Both the position numbers and the translations under genes were made by a program. From an uncultured Bacteroidales bacterium (GTDB lineage: Bacteria; Bacteroidota; Bacteroidia; Bacteroidales; UBA932): a stretch of DNA of 64,000 nt. Where the stretch lies: NCBI GenBank assembly GCA_934680015.1, contig CAKUSP010000005.1:62001-126000 (forward strand). The letters run 5' to 3'. Each line of letters opens with the position of its first letter. Within the stretch, counting starts at the first letter, position 1. This document shows, piece by piece, positions 52,567 to 61,299 of the stretch. Below the pieces are notes generated by a model, which had not been told where the DNA came from, did not search any database, and saw only the letters and a program-made list of their open reading frames with translations.

Positions 52567-53379
52567 TCAGTCCTCCTTTGCCTCTAAGTATTCCAATTCC
52601 TCAGAATACTTAGGTTTTACTATATATACGTAATTTACTGATCTTATATCCTGGAATAAATCGATGACTACATCCTTTGTAGCGCCGTTTTTTGTGGTGC
52701 TTTCCTCTACTGTTCCTAGAGCAATGCCACGAGGAAATAATTCCGAGTATCCGCTTGTCCATATAGTATCAGCTTTGGATACTTCAAAATATAGTGGGAT
52801 GCCACGCAGTAGTGCTTTGTTAGTGCTTATCCCGTCCCATACCATGGTTCCAGCCAGTCCGCCCTTTCCTACACATGCACTGATCCCGATTCCGGGATTC
52901 ATGATAGTTCTGCCATGGGATAGGTGATCTGATACTGCGTCTATTATGCCAATTATCCCATTCGAACTTATTACCCCTAGGTTAGTTGCCACTCCGTCTT
53001 CCGAGCCCTTGTCAAGAATGAAATAATTCTTTTGGTGGTTGAAGCTGAGTTTTATTATTTGTGCCCCGATATAATCGAAGATATCTGCATCGGCAGTATC
53101 CACTGGGGTAGTGTCTTTCAACTGTTGGTATTTTCTAACTTCCTCGGAGAGCTTGATGTTCTCTTCTTCGAGGGATAGATTTTTGTTTTTTAGGGCAAAA
53201 TAACTTTTTACAGCATCACTCTTACCCCATACCCACGCTTTTATCTCAAGTGAAAGTCGATTAATCCAGATGCTTTGAATAGAATTTGACCTCCGCAGTA
53301 TCGCAACAGCAGCAAACTCCAATGCGATGAAGATTGCTGCTGTGACAATAGTCTTTCTAACCTTGCGGGGGGCTGCCAT
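52567..53379 (-). CDS. mreC: rod shape-determining protein MreC
   Basis: The 270-residue protein has an N-terminal membrane helix (about 8-28), a periplasmic coiled coil (about 60-90; KNKNLSLEEENIKLSEEVRK) and two beta domains with NYFILDKGSEDGVATNLGVI and the family motif GIIGIIDAVSDHLS. It scaffolds PBP2 activation. A gap of 1 base separates it from mreB. Confidence 0.94.
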   Translation of the reverse strand: MAAPRKVRKTIVTAAIFIALEFAAVAILRRSNSIQSIWINRLSLEIKAWVWGKSDAVKSYFALKNKNLSLEEENIKLSEEVRKYQQLKDTTPVDTADADIFDYIGAQIIKLSFNHQKNYFILDKGSEDGVATNLGVISSNGIIGIIDAVSDHLSHGRTIMNPGIGISACVGKGGLAGTMVWDGISTNKALLRGIPLYFEVSKADTIWTSGYSELFPRGIALGTVEESTTKNGATKDVVIDLFQDIRSVNYVYIVKPKYSEELEYLEAKED

Positions 53380-53380
53380 T

Positions 53381-54403
53381 TTACCTCATCAAAAATTTAT
53401 ATCTATCAGTGTTCTTGATGGCTTTACATGTCCCTCGAGCTACAGCGTGAAGTGGGTCTTCGGCTACAATGAACTTAATATTTACTTTATCTGTAAGCCG
53501 TTTTGCTAATCCTCTAAGCAGTGCGCCACCACCTGAAAGATAGATTCCGTTTTCGATGATATCAGAATATAATTCTGGTGGCGTCATTTCAAGCACATGC
53601 ATTATAGATGTTTCTATTTTAGCTATGCTTTTATCTAGGCAGTGAGCAATTTCTTGGTATGTTATTGTCGCTTCTACAGGATGTGCCGTCATTATGTTAG
53701 GCCCATTGACTACATAAGGTTCTGGTTCATCTTCAAGTTCTGGAAGAACAGATCCAACAGCCCATTTTATTTTTTCTGCCGTACTTTCTCCGACTTTGAT
53801 GTTATGTTGTTGACGAAGATAATATTGGATGTCGCTAGTGAAGACATCGCCTGCTACTCTTATGCTATCTTGCTGAACCAAGCCTCCTAGTGAGATGACA
53901 GCTATTTCGGTAGTGCCACCACCTATATCGACTACCATATGCCCTTTAGGTGCCTCTACATCAAGGCCAATTCCTAATGCTGCAGCCATTGGCTCGAAAA
54001 TTAGGTAGACATCCCTTCCTCCAGCATGTTCTGTGGAATCACGCACCGCACGGATCTCTACTTCCGTGCTTCCTGAAGGAATGCCAATCACGACTTTTAG
54101 ATTAGGAGAAAATAAACTGTTTTTTCGCTTGCTTACCTGGCGGATAAATCCGCGTATCATCATCTCCGCAGCGTTAAAGTCAGCGATTACTCCGTCTTTA
54201 AGTGGGCGAATGGTTTTAAGTGTGGGGTTAATGCGCTCGTGCATCTTTTTCGCCTCGCTTCCTATTGCGAGACACTTTCCCGTGGCTACATCTACAGCCA
54301 CTATGCTCGGTTCGTCCAATACTATAACACCATTTTGGTAGATAATGGTGTTAGCGGTGCCGAGATCTATTGCTAATTCTTGATTAAGAAATCCGAATGC
54401 CAT
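53381..54403 (-). CDS. mreB: rod shape-determining actin homologue MreB
   Basis: MreB forms membrane-bound filaments that direct sidewall synthesis. The 340-residue protein has the actin-fold phosphate motifs IDLGTANTIIYQNG (phosphate 1) and DIGGGTTEIAVISLGG (phosphate 2), the adenosine motif LSGGGALLRGL, and the membrane-binding start MAFGFLNQELA. It is the first gene of the mreBCD-mrdA-rodA operon. Repeat copy B lies in its upstream region. Confidence 0.97.
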   Translation of the reverse strand: MAFGFLNQELAIDLGTANTIIYQNGVIVLDEPSIVAVDVATGKCLAIGSEAKKMHERINPTLKTIRPLKDGVIADFNAAEMMIRGFIRQVSKRKNSLFSPNLKVVIGIPSGSTEVEIRAVRDSTEHAGGRDVYLIFEPMAAALGIGLDVEAPKGHMVVDIGGGTTEIAVISLGGLVQQDSIRVAGDVFTSDIQYYLRQQHNIKVGESTAEKIKWAVGSVLPELEDEPEPYVVNGPNIMTAHPVEATITYQEIAHCLDKSIAKIETSIMHVLEMTPPELYSDIIENGIYLSGGGALLRGLAKRLTDKVNIKFIVAEDPLHAVARGTCKAIKNTDRYKFLMR

Positions 54404-54439
54404 ATCGATGTTCCGTTGTTACATTACTTAATGTAATCC

Positions 54440-54582
54440 TTAAAAAATAATTTAATAATCTTTATGTGTCTTTTCGGGCTATATTCATTTTCTCATTAGT
54501 CGTGTACCCCGTTATACTTTATCTTCGAAAACGAATCTATCTTCGAAAATCTGCTACAAATTTTTACCAACTTACTTTTTAA
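54440..54582 (+). repeat. dispersed intergenic repeat, copy B
   Basis: Ends TTAAAAAATAATTT (about 54440-54453) and CCAACTTACTTTTTAACG (about 54567-54583) are imperfect inverted repeats. The left half shares ATAATCTTT.TGTGTCTTTT...CTATATTCA with copy A. The right half shares GAATCTATC...CTTACTAA with copy C. A tandem ATCTTCGAAAA unit occurs twice inside (from 54521 and 54539). It lies between divergent mreB and ispD. Confidence 0.65.
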
Positions 54583-54649
54583 CGCTTACTAAAATTAATC
54601 TCCTCCTTAATGAAGGAAGATTGCATACAAAAATAAATAAATTTGTTAG

Positions 54650-54657
54650 TATTTTTG
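54650..54657 (+). promoter_or_regulatory. -7 element of ispD
   Basis: TATTTTTG at 54650-54657 matches TAnnTTTG and lies 8 bases before the ATG at 54666. This argues against the in-frame ATG at 54621, which would be upstream of the transcription start. Confidence 0.5.
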
Positions 54658-54665
54658 TATGTCGA

Positions 54666-55370
54666 ATGTCAAAAAATATATATGTAATATTCGTGGCCGG
54701 AGGTTCTGGCACGAGGATGGGGACGCGGACACCCAAGCAGTTTTTGAAATTGGCCGGAAAGCCGATTCTTCTACGCACGATTCAGCGTTTCGTAGAAGCT
54801 TTGCCTGATGTGAAAGTGTTAGTAGTACTGCCGAAAATACACTTCGAAACATGGAAGGATATTTGTAGGCAAGCTGATTTTGAATATCCGCAAATCTTGG
54901 TGGAGGGTGGTATAACTCGTTTTCACTCTGTAAAGAATGCTCTTGCTCGTATTCGAGAAGAGGATGGGATAGTATTAGTCCATGATGGAGTCAGGCCTAT
55001 GGTTAGTGTGTCATTAATTAGGGAAATAGCATCAAGAGCTTTAGATGGGGAAAGTGTGGTTCCTGTAGTACCAGTTACAGACACTTTAAAATCCCTCGTT
55101 AAATCGTCGGTGGTTGGAGAATATGTGGAAAGCGGAGCTCCTGCGCCTAATCGAAATTTGCTTTTTGGAGCACAAACCCCACAAGGCTTTCCCACAAACG
55201 TGCTAAAAAAAGCGTATCAAAGAGGATTTTCGCCTGATTACACAGACGATGCTTCTGTGGTAAGCGACGACAAAACACCTCTCATTTATATACTGGGTGA
55301 GAGATATAATATTAAGGTCACTACGCCTGAAGATCTGGAATTCTTGGAAAAAGTCTATCAAGGTTTATGA
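54666..55370 (+). CDS. ispD: 2-C-methyl-D-erythritol 4-phosphate cytidylyltransferase
   Basis: IspD makes CDP-methylerythritol in the non-mevalonate isoprenoid pathway. The protein of about 234 residues has the nucleotide loop IFVAGGSGTRMGTRTPKQFL, then VLVHDGVRPMVS, PVTDTLK, QTPQGF, and the C-terminal TDDASVV and NIKVTTPEDL. I start it at 54666 on the promoter position. The last 13 bases overlap the end of the convergent regulator gene. Confidence 0.93.
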   Translation: MSKNIYVIFVAGGSGTRMGTRTPKQFLKLAGKPILLRTIQRFVEALPDVKVLVVLPKIHFETWKDICRQADFEYPQILVEGGITRFHSVKNALARIREEDGIVLVHDGVRPMVSVSLIREIASRALDGESVVPVVPVTDTLKSLVKSSVVGEYVESGAPAPNRNLLFGAQTPQGFPTNVLKKAYQRGFSPDYTDDASVVSDDKTPLIYILGERYNIKVTTPEDLEFLEKVYQGL

Positions 55371-55828
55371 ACCCATATTTGTCTGTTGATGGGTTCATCA
55401 AGTGATACCATCGTCTCAGATGATTGCACATAGGGTATTTTTTGAATGGTATTCAAAACTACTTCCATAAGATGTGCATTGTCTTCGCAATATAATTTTA
55501 TAAGAAGTGCACTACGTCCAGTTATAAAGTGGCATTCAACGATTTCGTGAATATCTTCAAGTGCTTTTATGACTTCCTGATACTTATTGTTTTCGGTTAG
55601 ATTCAAAAACATGAAAGCACAGATGGAGTAACCTATGGATATAGGCTTTATCAGTGTTGAAGATCCTAGTATTATGCCGGCTTCTTCTAGTTTTTTTACT
55701 CTTTGATGTATAGCTGCACCGGAAACTTTGCATTCGCGTGCTATTTCAAGGTAAGGTTTTCTAGCATCGTTGATGAGATTGGCAAGAATTATCCTATCCA
55801 TCTCGTCTAGTTTGTAGTGTTCGTTCAT
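55358..55828 (-). CDS. Lrp/AsnC-family transcriptional regulator
   Basis: The 156-residue protein has the AsnC-type winged helix-turn-helix (about 7-65; LDEMDRIILANLINDARKPY and SGAAIHQRVKKLEEAGII). The RAM effector domain (about 70-150) follows, with IVECHFITGRSALLIKLYCED. The ligand is likely an amino acid but cannot be named. Its start overlaps the stop of topA by 4 bases, so it is translated from the topA message. Regulation of metabolism coupled to a topoisomerase is unusual but is seen in other Bacteroidota. Confidence 0.88.
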   Translation of the reverse strand: MNEHYKLDEMDRIILANLINDARKPYLEIARECKVSGAAIHQRVKKLEEAGIILGSSTLIKPISIGYSICAFMFLNLTENNKYQEVIKALEDIHEIVECHFITGRSALLIKLYCEDNAHLMEVVLNTIQKIPYVQSSETMVSLDEPINRQIWVHKP

Positions 55829-58098
55829 TTTTTCGATTTTCTTTTTTGGGTTGGTGATTGGGTATTGATTATTTCTTTACACTGCTCTTCAGTGAGCAGT
55901 GTAGGGTCAGTGCCTTTAGGAAGTTTATAATTTTTTCCTTCTGCTTTAATGTATGGACCGAAAGGACCATTTAGTATACTAATGTTTCCCCACTCATGAA
56001 TAGCAGTTTTAGTCGGAGTCTTCTGAATAAGATCAATGCAGTCTTGAAGTGTCATTTTAAGTGGGTCATCGCCTTTAGGTAGGGATATATTGCGTGTTCC
56101 GTATTGCATGTAGGCCCCGAATTTGCCTTTTTTTAATACTATTTCGTTGCCTTCGAATTCTCCCATTTTTCTAGGCAGTGAAAATAACTTCAAAGCATCT
56201 TCAAGTGTTATGCTTTCTATCAGTTGTCCCTTTCCCAGACTGGCATATATTTTTTCGGAATCGTCGCCTTTTTGCACATATGGACCGAATTGGCCTAATT
56301 TTGCCACTACCTTCTTTCCATCTGAAGGATCTATGCCAAGTTCTCTTTCTACTTTATGGTATTGTTTGTCATTAAGCGCTTTATCTACTTCATCGTGGAA
56401 TGGAGTGTAGAAAGATCCTATACATTTGTGCCAATCAAGATCGCCTTCGGCTATCTTATCGAAGTCGGTTTCTACTCCTGCGGTGAATCCATAATTGAGA
56501 ATATCAGAGAAGTTACCTACCAGATAGTCGCTTACCACCATGCCAATCTCAGTAGGAAGCAATCTACCTTTTTCTGCTCCTATGACTTCTGTCTTTTCTT
56601 CTTTGCTAATGATACCATCAACTAACTTCATGTTAGTTACCGATACGTTCTCTCCTGCCTTGTCTCCTTTTATTAGGTAACCACGTCCTGTAGTAAGCGT
56701 ACTGATAGTAGGAGCGTATGTAGATGGACGTCCAATACCTAATTCCTCTAATTTCTTTACAAGTGAAGGTTCGGAAAAACGATGAGGTGGTTGAGTGAAT
56801 TTGCAATTAGCTTCTATGGATACAACCGATAGCGTATCGCCTACATTCATAGGAGGTAAGAGGCTTAAATCATTCTCATCTTCTTCGTCATCGTGACCCT
56901 CAATGTAGAGTTTTAGGAATCCATCAAAAAGGATTTCGCTAGATTGTAAGATGTAATGCTCTTTCCTCTTGTCAAGGCCTACTTTTATATTGGTGTTTAA
57001 GAGCTTAGCTTCTTCCATCTGACATGCTACGGTGCGTTTCCATATAAGGTCGTAGAGTCTTTGTTCTTGTGCACTGCCTTCTATAGAGGTGTTTTCGATG
57101 AAGGTCGGTCTTATGGCTTCATGTGCCTCCTGTGCTCCTTTCGTGTGCGTTTTGAATTGGCGAGGATGTGAATAATCCTGGCCATAGTGCTCTGTAATAT
57201 AGGCTTTTGCTGTATTAATTGCTAGTGAAGACAGATTAGTTGAGTCGGTACGCATGTATGTGATGAGTCCTCTTTCATAGAGGGTTTGAGCAATGCGCAT
57301 GGTCTGGCTAACGGAATACTTAAGTTTTCTGCCAGCTTCTTGTTGTAAAGTGGAAGTTGTGAATGGCGCTGCCGGCATCCTTGTCCCTTCCTTTTTTTCA
57401 ATAGAAGTGACAGTGTATGTCGCTCCGATACTGTCTTTGAGGAATTTTTCGGCATCATCTAGGCTCTTGAATTTTTCTTCAAGCGTTCCTTTAACCTTAT
57501 TTTTGCCTACTTTAAAAAGTCCGTCAACCTTATAGTAAGTTTGAGGCCTGAAAGCCAATATTTCCCGTTCTTTATCTGTAACTAGTCTTAGGGCTACTGA
57601 TTGCACTCGCCCTGCGGATAGACCTCTTTTTATTTTTCTCCATAGTACGGGAGATAGTTCATATCCGACTAGTCTATCCAATACCCTTCTGGCTTGTTGG
57701 GCATCGACTAAATTCATGTTGACTTTCCGAGGGTGCTTAAGCGCCTCTAGAATGGCATTTTTTGTAATTTCGTGGAAGGTTATACGTTGTGTCTTTTCTG
57801 GATCTAAACCTAGAGTTTCCATTAGATGCCAAGATATGGCTTCTCCTTCGCGATCTTCATCGGATGCAAGATAAACGGTATCAGCTTTTTGGGCCAATTC
57901 TTTTAATTCACTGACTATCTTCTTTTTATCTGAAGGGATTACATATTCTGGTGTAAACCCATTATTGACATCGACGCTTAATTCCTTTTCTTGAAGATCG
58001 CGGATATGTCCTTTAGAAGAGACTACCTTATAATCTTTTCCTAAATATTTTTGAATTGTTTCCGCTTTATGCGGGGATTCGACTATTACCAATTTCAT
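55825..58098 (-). CDS. topA: DNA topoisomerase I
   Basis: TopA relaxes negative supercoils. The 757-residue type IA enzyme has the Toprim start KLVIVESPHKAETIQKYLGK, the metal-binding DEDREGEAISWH, the active-site Tyr in GLITYMRTDS and the strand-passage motifs LSAGRVQSVALR and EAIRPT. Its C-terminus lacks zinc fingers and instead has repeated GxFGxYxxxG units (GQFGPYVQKG, GKFGAYMQYG, GPFGPYIKAEG). It shares a 41-base divergent spacer with the PBP1A gene. Confidence 0.96.
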   Translation of the reverse strand: MKLVIVESPHKAETIQKYLGKDYKVVSSKGHIRDLQEKELSVDVNNGFTPEYVIPSDKKKIVSELKELAQKADTVYLASDEDREGEAISWHLMETLGLDPEKTQRITFHEITKNAILEALKHPRKVNMNLVDAQQARRVLDRLVGYELSPVLWRKIKRGLSAGRVQSVALRLVTDKEREILAFRPQTYYKVDGLFKVGKNKVKGTLEEKFKSLDDAEKFLKDSIGATYTVTSIEKKEGTRMPAAPFTTSTLQQEAGRKLKYSVSQTMRIAQTLYERGLITYMRTDSTNLSSLAINTAKAYITEHYGQDYSHPRQFKTHTKGAQEAHEAIRPTFIENTSIEGSAQEQRLYDLIWKRTVACQMEEAKLLNTNIKVGLDKRKEHYILQSSEILFDGFLKLYIEGHDDEEDENDLSLLPPMNVGDTLSVVSIEANCKFTQPPHRFSEPSLVKKLEELGIGRPSTYAPTISTLTTGRGYLIKGDKAGENVSVTNMKLVDGIISKEEKTEVIGAEKGRLLPTEIGMVVSDYLVGNFSDILNYGFTAGVETDFDKIAEGDLDWHKCIGSFYTPFHDEVDKALNDKQYHKVERELGIDPSDGKKVVAKLGQFGPYVQKGDDSEKIYASLGKGQLIESITLEDALKLFSLPRKMGEFEGNEIVLKKGKFGAYMQYGTRNISLPKGDDPLKMTLQDCIDLIQKTPTKTAIHEWGNISILNGPFGPYIKAEGKNYKLPKGTDPTLLTEEQCKEIINTQSPTQKRKSKK

Positions 58099-58139
58099 AA
58101 TGCAAAGATTGTCACAAATAAAGGAATTTTCAAAATTAA

Positions 58140-60530
58140 ATGAGTATTTTTGTGCCTATTATGAAAGAAAGGACGCGAAAAAAGATTACTATTTGGTTTT
58201 GGGTACTTTTCACATTGCCTTTTTTGGTGATGACGATTCTCATAATTTCGGTAGTGAAGTTCGCTCAAATTCCTTCATTTGAAGAATTGGAGCATCCTAA
58301 CAATAATTTGGCGACTCGTCTCATTTCCTCAGATGGGGTGGTAATTAGTACATTTCACATAGAGAATAGGACATATGTATCTTATGATGACATTTCTCCA
58401 AATGTCATTAATGCCGCTATAGCTACGGAAGACGCGAGGTTTTATAGTCATTGCGGTATAGATTTTCAGAGTCTTGGGAGAGTCTTTATTAAAACATTAC
58501 TTTTAAGGGATTCCAGTCAGGGTGGGGGAAGTACTATAACACAGCAACTGGCTAAGACTCTTTATCCTCGTCAAGAATTGCTTTCCGGCTTTCCCGGTGC
58601 GAAATATTTCTCATTAGTCTGGATTAAGTTAAAGGAGTGGGTTACAGCTGTAAAGCTGGAGCGTAATTACACAAAAGAAGAAATCGTGGCCATGTATCTT
58701 AACTCTATATTCTATGGAAGTGGAGCATATGGTATAAAGGCAGCCAGTGAGACTTTTTTCGATAAAGAACCTTCTGAATTGAATATTCAAGAGGCAGCGT
58801 TGTTGGTGGGGGCTGTAAATAAGCCTACCCGTTATAATGCTGCACTTCATCCCGATGCTGCAAAGGGACGAAGAGATTTTGTGATTTCGCAGATGAATAA
58901 GGCGGGATTTATCACCGATGCCGATAGGGTATTGGCACAAAATAGTCCTATCGAATTACACTATAGTGTACAAGATCATAATTCCGGATTGGCCCCATAC
59001 TTTAGAGATATGATTCGGCGGGAGATGAATGCTTCTAAACCGAAAAGGAATCGCTATCTCTATGAAGAAGAATATATTGCAGACACTATAAGGTGGGCTC
59101 AAGACGAATTTTACGGATGGCTGAATAAACATAAAAAGCCGAATGGGGAAAAATATAATCTAGATAGAGATGGCCTGAAGATATATGTAACGCTTAACTC
59201 ACGCATGCAGCGCTATGCCGAAGAAGCTGTAAGAGAACAGCTTTCTAAAAACTTGCAGCCTCTTTTCACTAAGGAGATGCGTACTCGTCGTCGCCCTCCT
59301 TATCCTAACGATATAGACACCTCTACATATAACACCTTGATGCGACAGGCTAGAAAATGGAGTGAGCGTTACCGTGTGGGCCGTAAGGAGGGTCTTTCAG
59401 AGGCTGAGATAATGGCGCAGTTTAATGAACCGGTGGAGATGAGGGTATTTGCGTGGAATGACAAGGGATATGTGGACACGGTCATGACGCCTAACGATTC
59501 TATAAAATATTGTAAATCAATTCTACGGGCATCTTTTATGGCGATTGAGCCGGGAACGGGTGAAGTTAGAGCTTATGTGGGCGGTCCGTCGTATAGGTAT
59601 TTTAAATATGATAATGTCCGTCAAGGTAAACGACAGGTGGGAAGTACCATTAAGCCTTTCCTCTATACTCTTGCCATGCAGGAAGGTATGACTCCATGTG
59701 ATAAGGTGGTCAATATGCCTCAGACCTTTAAGGTGAATGACGAAACATGGACGCCTAGAAGTACCGATAGAGCTGATTATATAGGCAGAACCGTGACTCT
59801 TAAATGGGGGCTTACGCATAGTTCGAACAATATTTCGGCCTATTTGATGAAACAGTTTGGCCCAGCCGCTATGGGTAAGATGATGCGAAAGATGGGAATA
59901 GTGAGTCATTTCGACGAGGTTTATTCATTATGTGTGGGCCCGGCTGATCTTACATTATGTGAGATGGTATCGGCCTTTAACACCTTCCCATCAAAAGGAG
60001 TCTATGCCGCACCGCTTTTTGTTACTAGGATAGAGGATAATGAAGGAAATCTAATTACTGAATTCACGAATAAGCATACGGAAGCTATAAGTGATCGCAC
60101 TGCTTATCTTATGGTAAACCTTATGGAAGGCGTAATTAATCATGGTACAGGCGTGCGATTAAGAAACAGGTATAAACTTAAAGGTGAAATAGGTGGAAAA
60201 ACAGGTACTACCAACGATAACTCAGATGGTTGGTTTATAGGTTATACGCCTAAGATAACGGCTGGAGTATGGGTAGGTGGAGAAGACAGAATGGTGCATT
60301 TCAAGGAGTTGGCATTGGGTAGTGGCTCTAATATGGCACTTCCTGTTTGGGGTATTTTTATGCAGAAATGTCTTAAGGACCCATATCTGGATATCAGTGA
60401 ATTGGATACTTTTGATGCTCCGGTGGGTATGACTCTTGATTTGAGCTGTACAGGAGGTGATATAGAGACGGATGATAATGCCGAAGAGTTTTTCGGTAAG
60501 AGTGATAGCTCGGAGGACTTTTTCAATTAG
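58140..60530 (+). CDS. bifunctional penicillin-binding protein 1A
   Basis: The 796-residue class A PBP has a short cytoplasmic tail, a membrane helix (about 18-40) and a GT51 transglycosylase domain with EDARFYSHCGID, GGGSTITQQLAK and the NSIFYGSGAYGIKAAS motif. The transpeptidase domain has GSTIKPF (catalytic Ser), SSNN and KTGTTNDNSDGW. The TATTTTTG at 58145-58152 looks like a -7 element inside the first codons. The real start may therefore be the in-frame ATG at 58161. Confidence 0.93.
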   Translation: MSIFVPIMKERTRKKITIWFWVLFTLPFLVMTILIISVVKFAQIPSFEELEHPNNNLATRLISSDGVVISTFHIENRTYVSYDDISPNVINAAIATEDARFYSHCGIDFQSLGRVFIKTLLLRDSSQGGGSTITQQLAKTLYPRQELLSGFPGAKYFSLVWIKLKEWVTAVKLERNYTKEEIVAMYLNSIFYGSGAYGIKAASETFFDKEPSELNIQEAALLVGAVNKPTRYNAALHPDAAKGRRDFVISQMNKAGFITDADRVLAQNSPIELHYSVQDHNSGLAPYFRDMIRREMNASKPKRNRYLYEEEYIADTIRWAQDEFYGWLNKHKKPNGEKYNLDRDGLKIYVTLNSRMQRYAEEAVREQLSKNLQPLFTKEMRTRRRPPYPNDIDTSTYNTLMRQARKWSERYRVGRKEGLSEAEIMAQFNEPVEMRVFAWNDKGYVDTVMTPNDSIKYCKSILRASFMAIEPGTGEVRAYVGGPSYRYFKYDNVRQGKRQVGSTIKPFLYTLAMQEGMTPCDKVVNMPQTFKVNDETWTPRSTDRADYIGRTVTLKWGLTHSSNNISAYLMKQFGPAAMGKMMRKMGIVSHFDEVYSLCVGPADLTLCEMVSAFNTFPSKGVYAAPLFVTRIEDNEGNLITEFTNKHTEAISDRTAYLMVNLMEGVINHGTGVRLRNRYKLKGEIGGKTGTTNDNSDGWFIGYTPKITAGVWVGGEDRMVHFKELALGSGSNMALPVWGIFMQKCLKDPYLDISELDTFDAPVGMTLDLSCTGGDIETDDNAEEFFGKSDSSEDFFN

Positions 60531-60555
60531 GTAATAATCTCCATAAAGGGTAGTT

Positions 60556-61299
60556 ATGTATTTCGAATACGAAGGCATAAAGGTATATTATGAAGTGCAA
60601 GGGTCTGGGTCCGATTTGCTGCTACTTCATGGGTGGGGATGTTCGCATGAGATTTTCGATTCTTTTATGCCCGATTTATTGGACACACATCGTGTCGTTT
60701 CTTTGGATTTCCCTGGTTTTGGGCTATCTCAAGAACCTTTATCCATATGGGGCGTGGAAGAGTACACGTTTATGGTAGAAGCTTTATGTAGAGAGTTGAA
60801 TATCCATGAACCTTCGATTTTGTGTCATTCCTTTGGAGGTAGGGTGGCAATAGTTTTTGCTTCTAGAAATAAAGTAAAGAGGATGCTTTTTGCCGATGCT
60901 GCAGGAATTAAACCTAAAAGAAGTGTAAAGTACTATTTTAAGGTATATTCTTATAAATTAGCTAAATGGTGGCTATTGAAGGTAATAAAAAAACGCGATG
61001 CCTATGAAAAGATGCGTCGCAGTCGTGGGTCCTCGGATTATAAGAATGCATCTGATCGGATGAAAGCCGTATTAAGCAAATGCATCGGACAAGATCTTCG
61101 GGAGTATCTGCCTAAGATTAAGGCTCCAGTGTTACTTTTTTGGGGGGAAAATGATAGTGCCACACCTCTGCGTGATGCTCGTATTATGGAGAAGATGATA
61201 CCGGATTCTGGGCTTGTATTAGTTAAAGGGGGCTCGCATTTTTCTTTTTTTGATGATCCGTCGCTTTTTCGGACTATGATTCATACTTTTTTAGTGTAA
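60556..61299 (+). CDS. alpha/beta hydrolase
   Basis: The 247-residue protein has the oxyanion motif LLLHGWGCSHEIFD (about 22-35), the nucleophile elbow CHSFGG (about 93-98), a lid domain rich in Lys and Arg (about 125-175), an Asp in WGENDSATPL and the His in KGGSHFSFFDDP. No signal peptide is present. The substrate is unknown. Its stop overlaps the start of the Mur-ligase gene, and ddl follows, so it may act on a peptidoglycan-related or lipid-linked ester. Confidence 0.8.
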   Translation: MYFEYEGIKVYYEVQGSGSDLLLLHGWGCSHEIFDSFMPDLLDTHRVVSLDFPGFGLSQEPLSIWGVEEYTFMVEALCRELNIHEPSILCHSFGGRVAIVFASRNKVKRMLFADAAGIKPKRSVKYYFKVYSYKLAKWWLLKVIKKRDAYEKMRRSRGSSDYKNASDRMKAVLSKCIGQDLREYLPKIKAPVLLFWGENDSATPLRDARIMEKMIPDSGLVLVKGGSHFSFFDDPSLFRTMIHTFLV

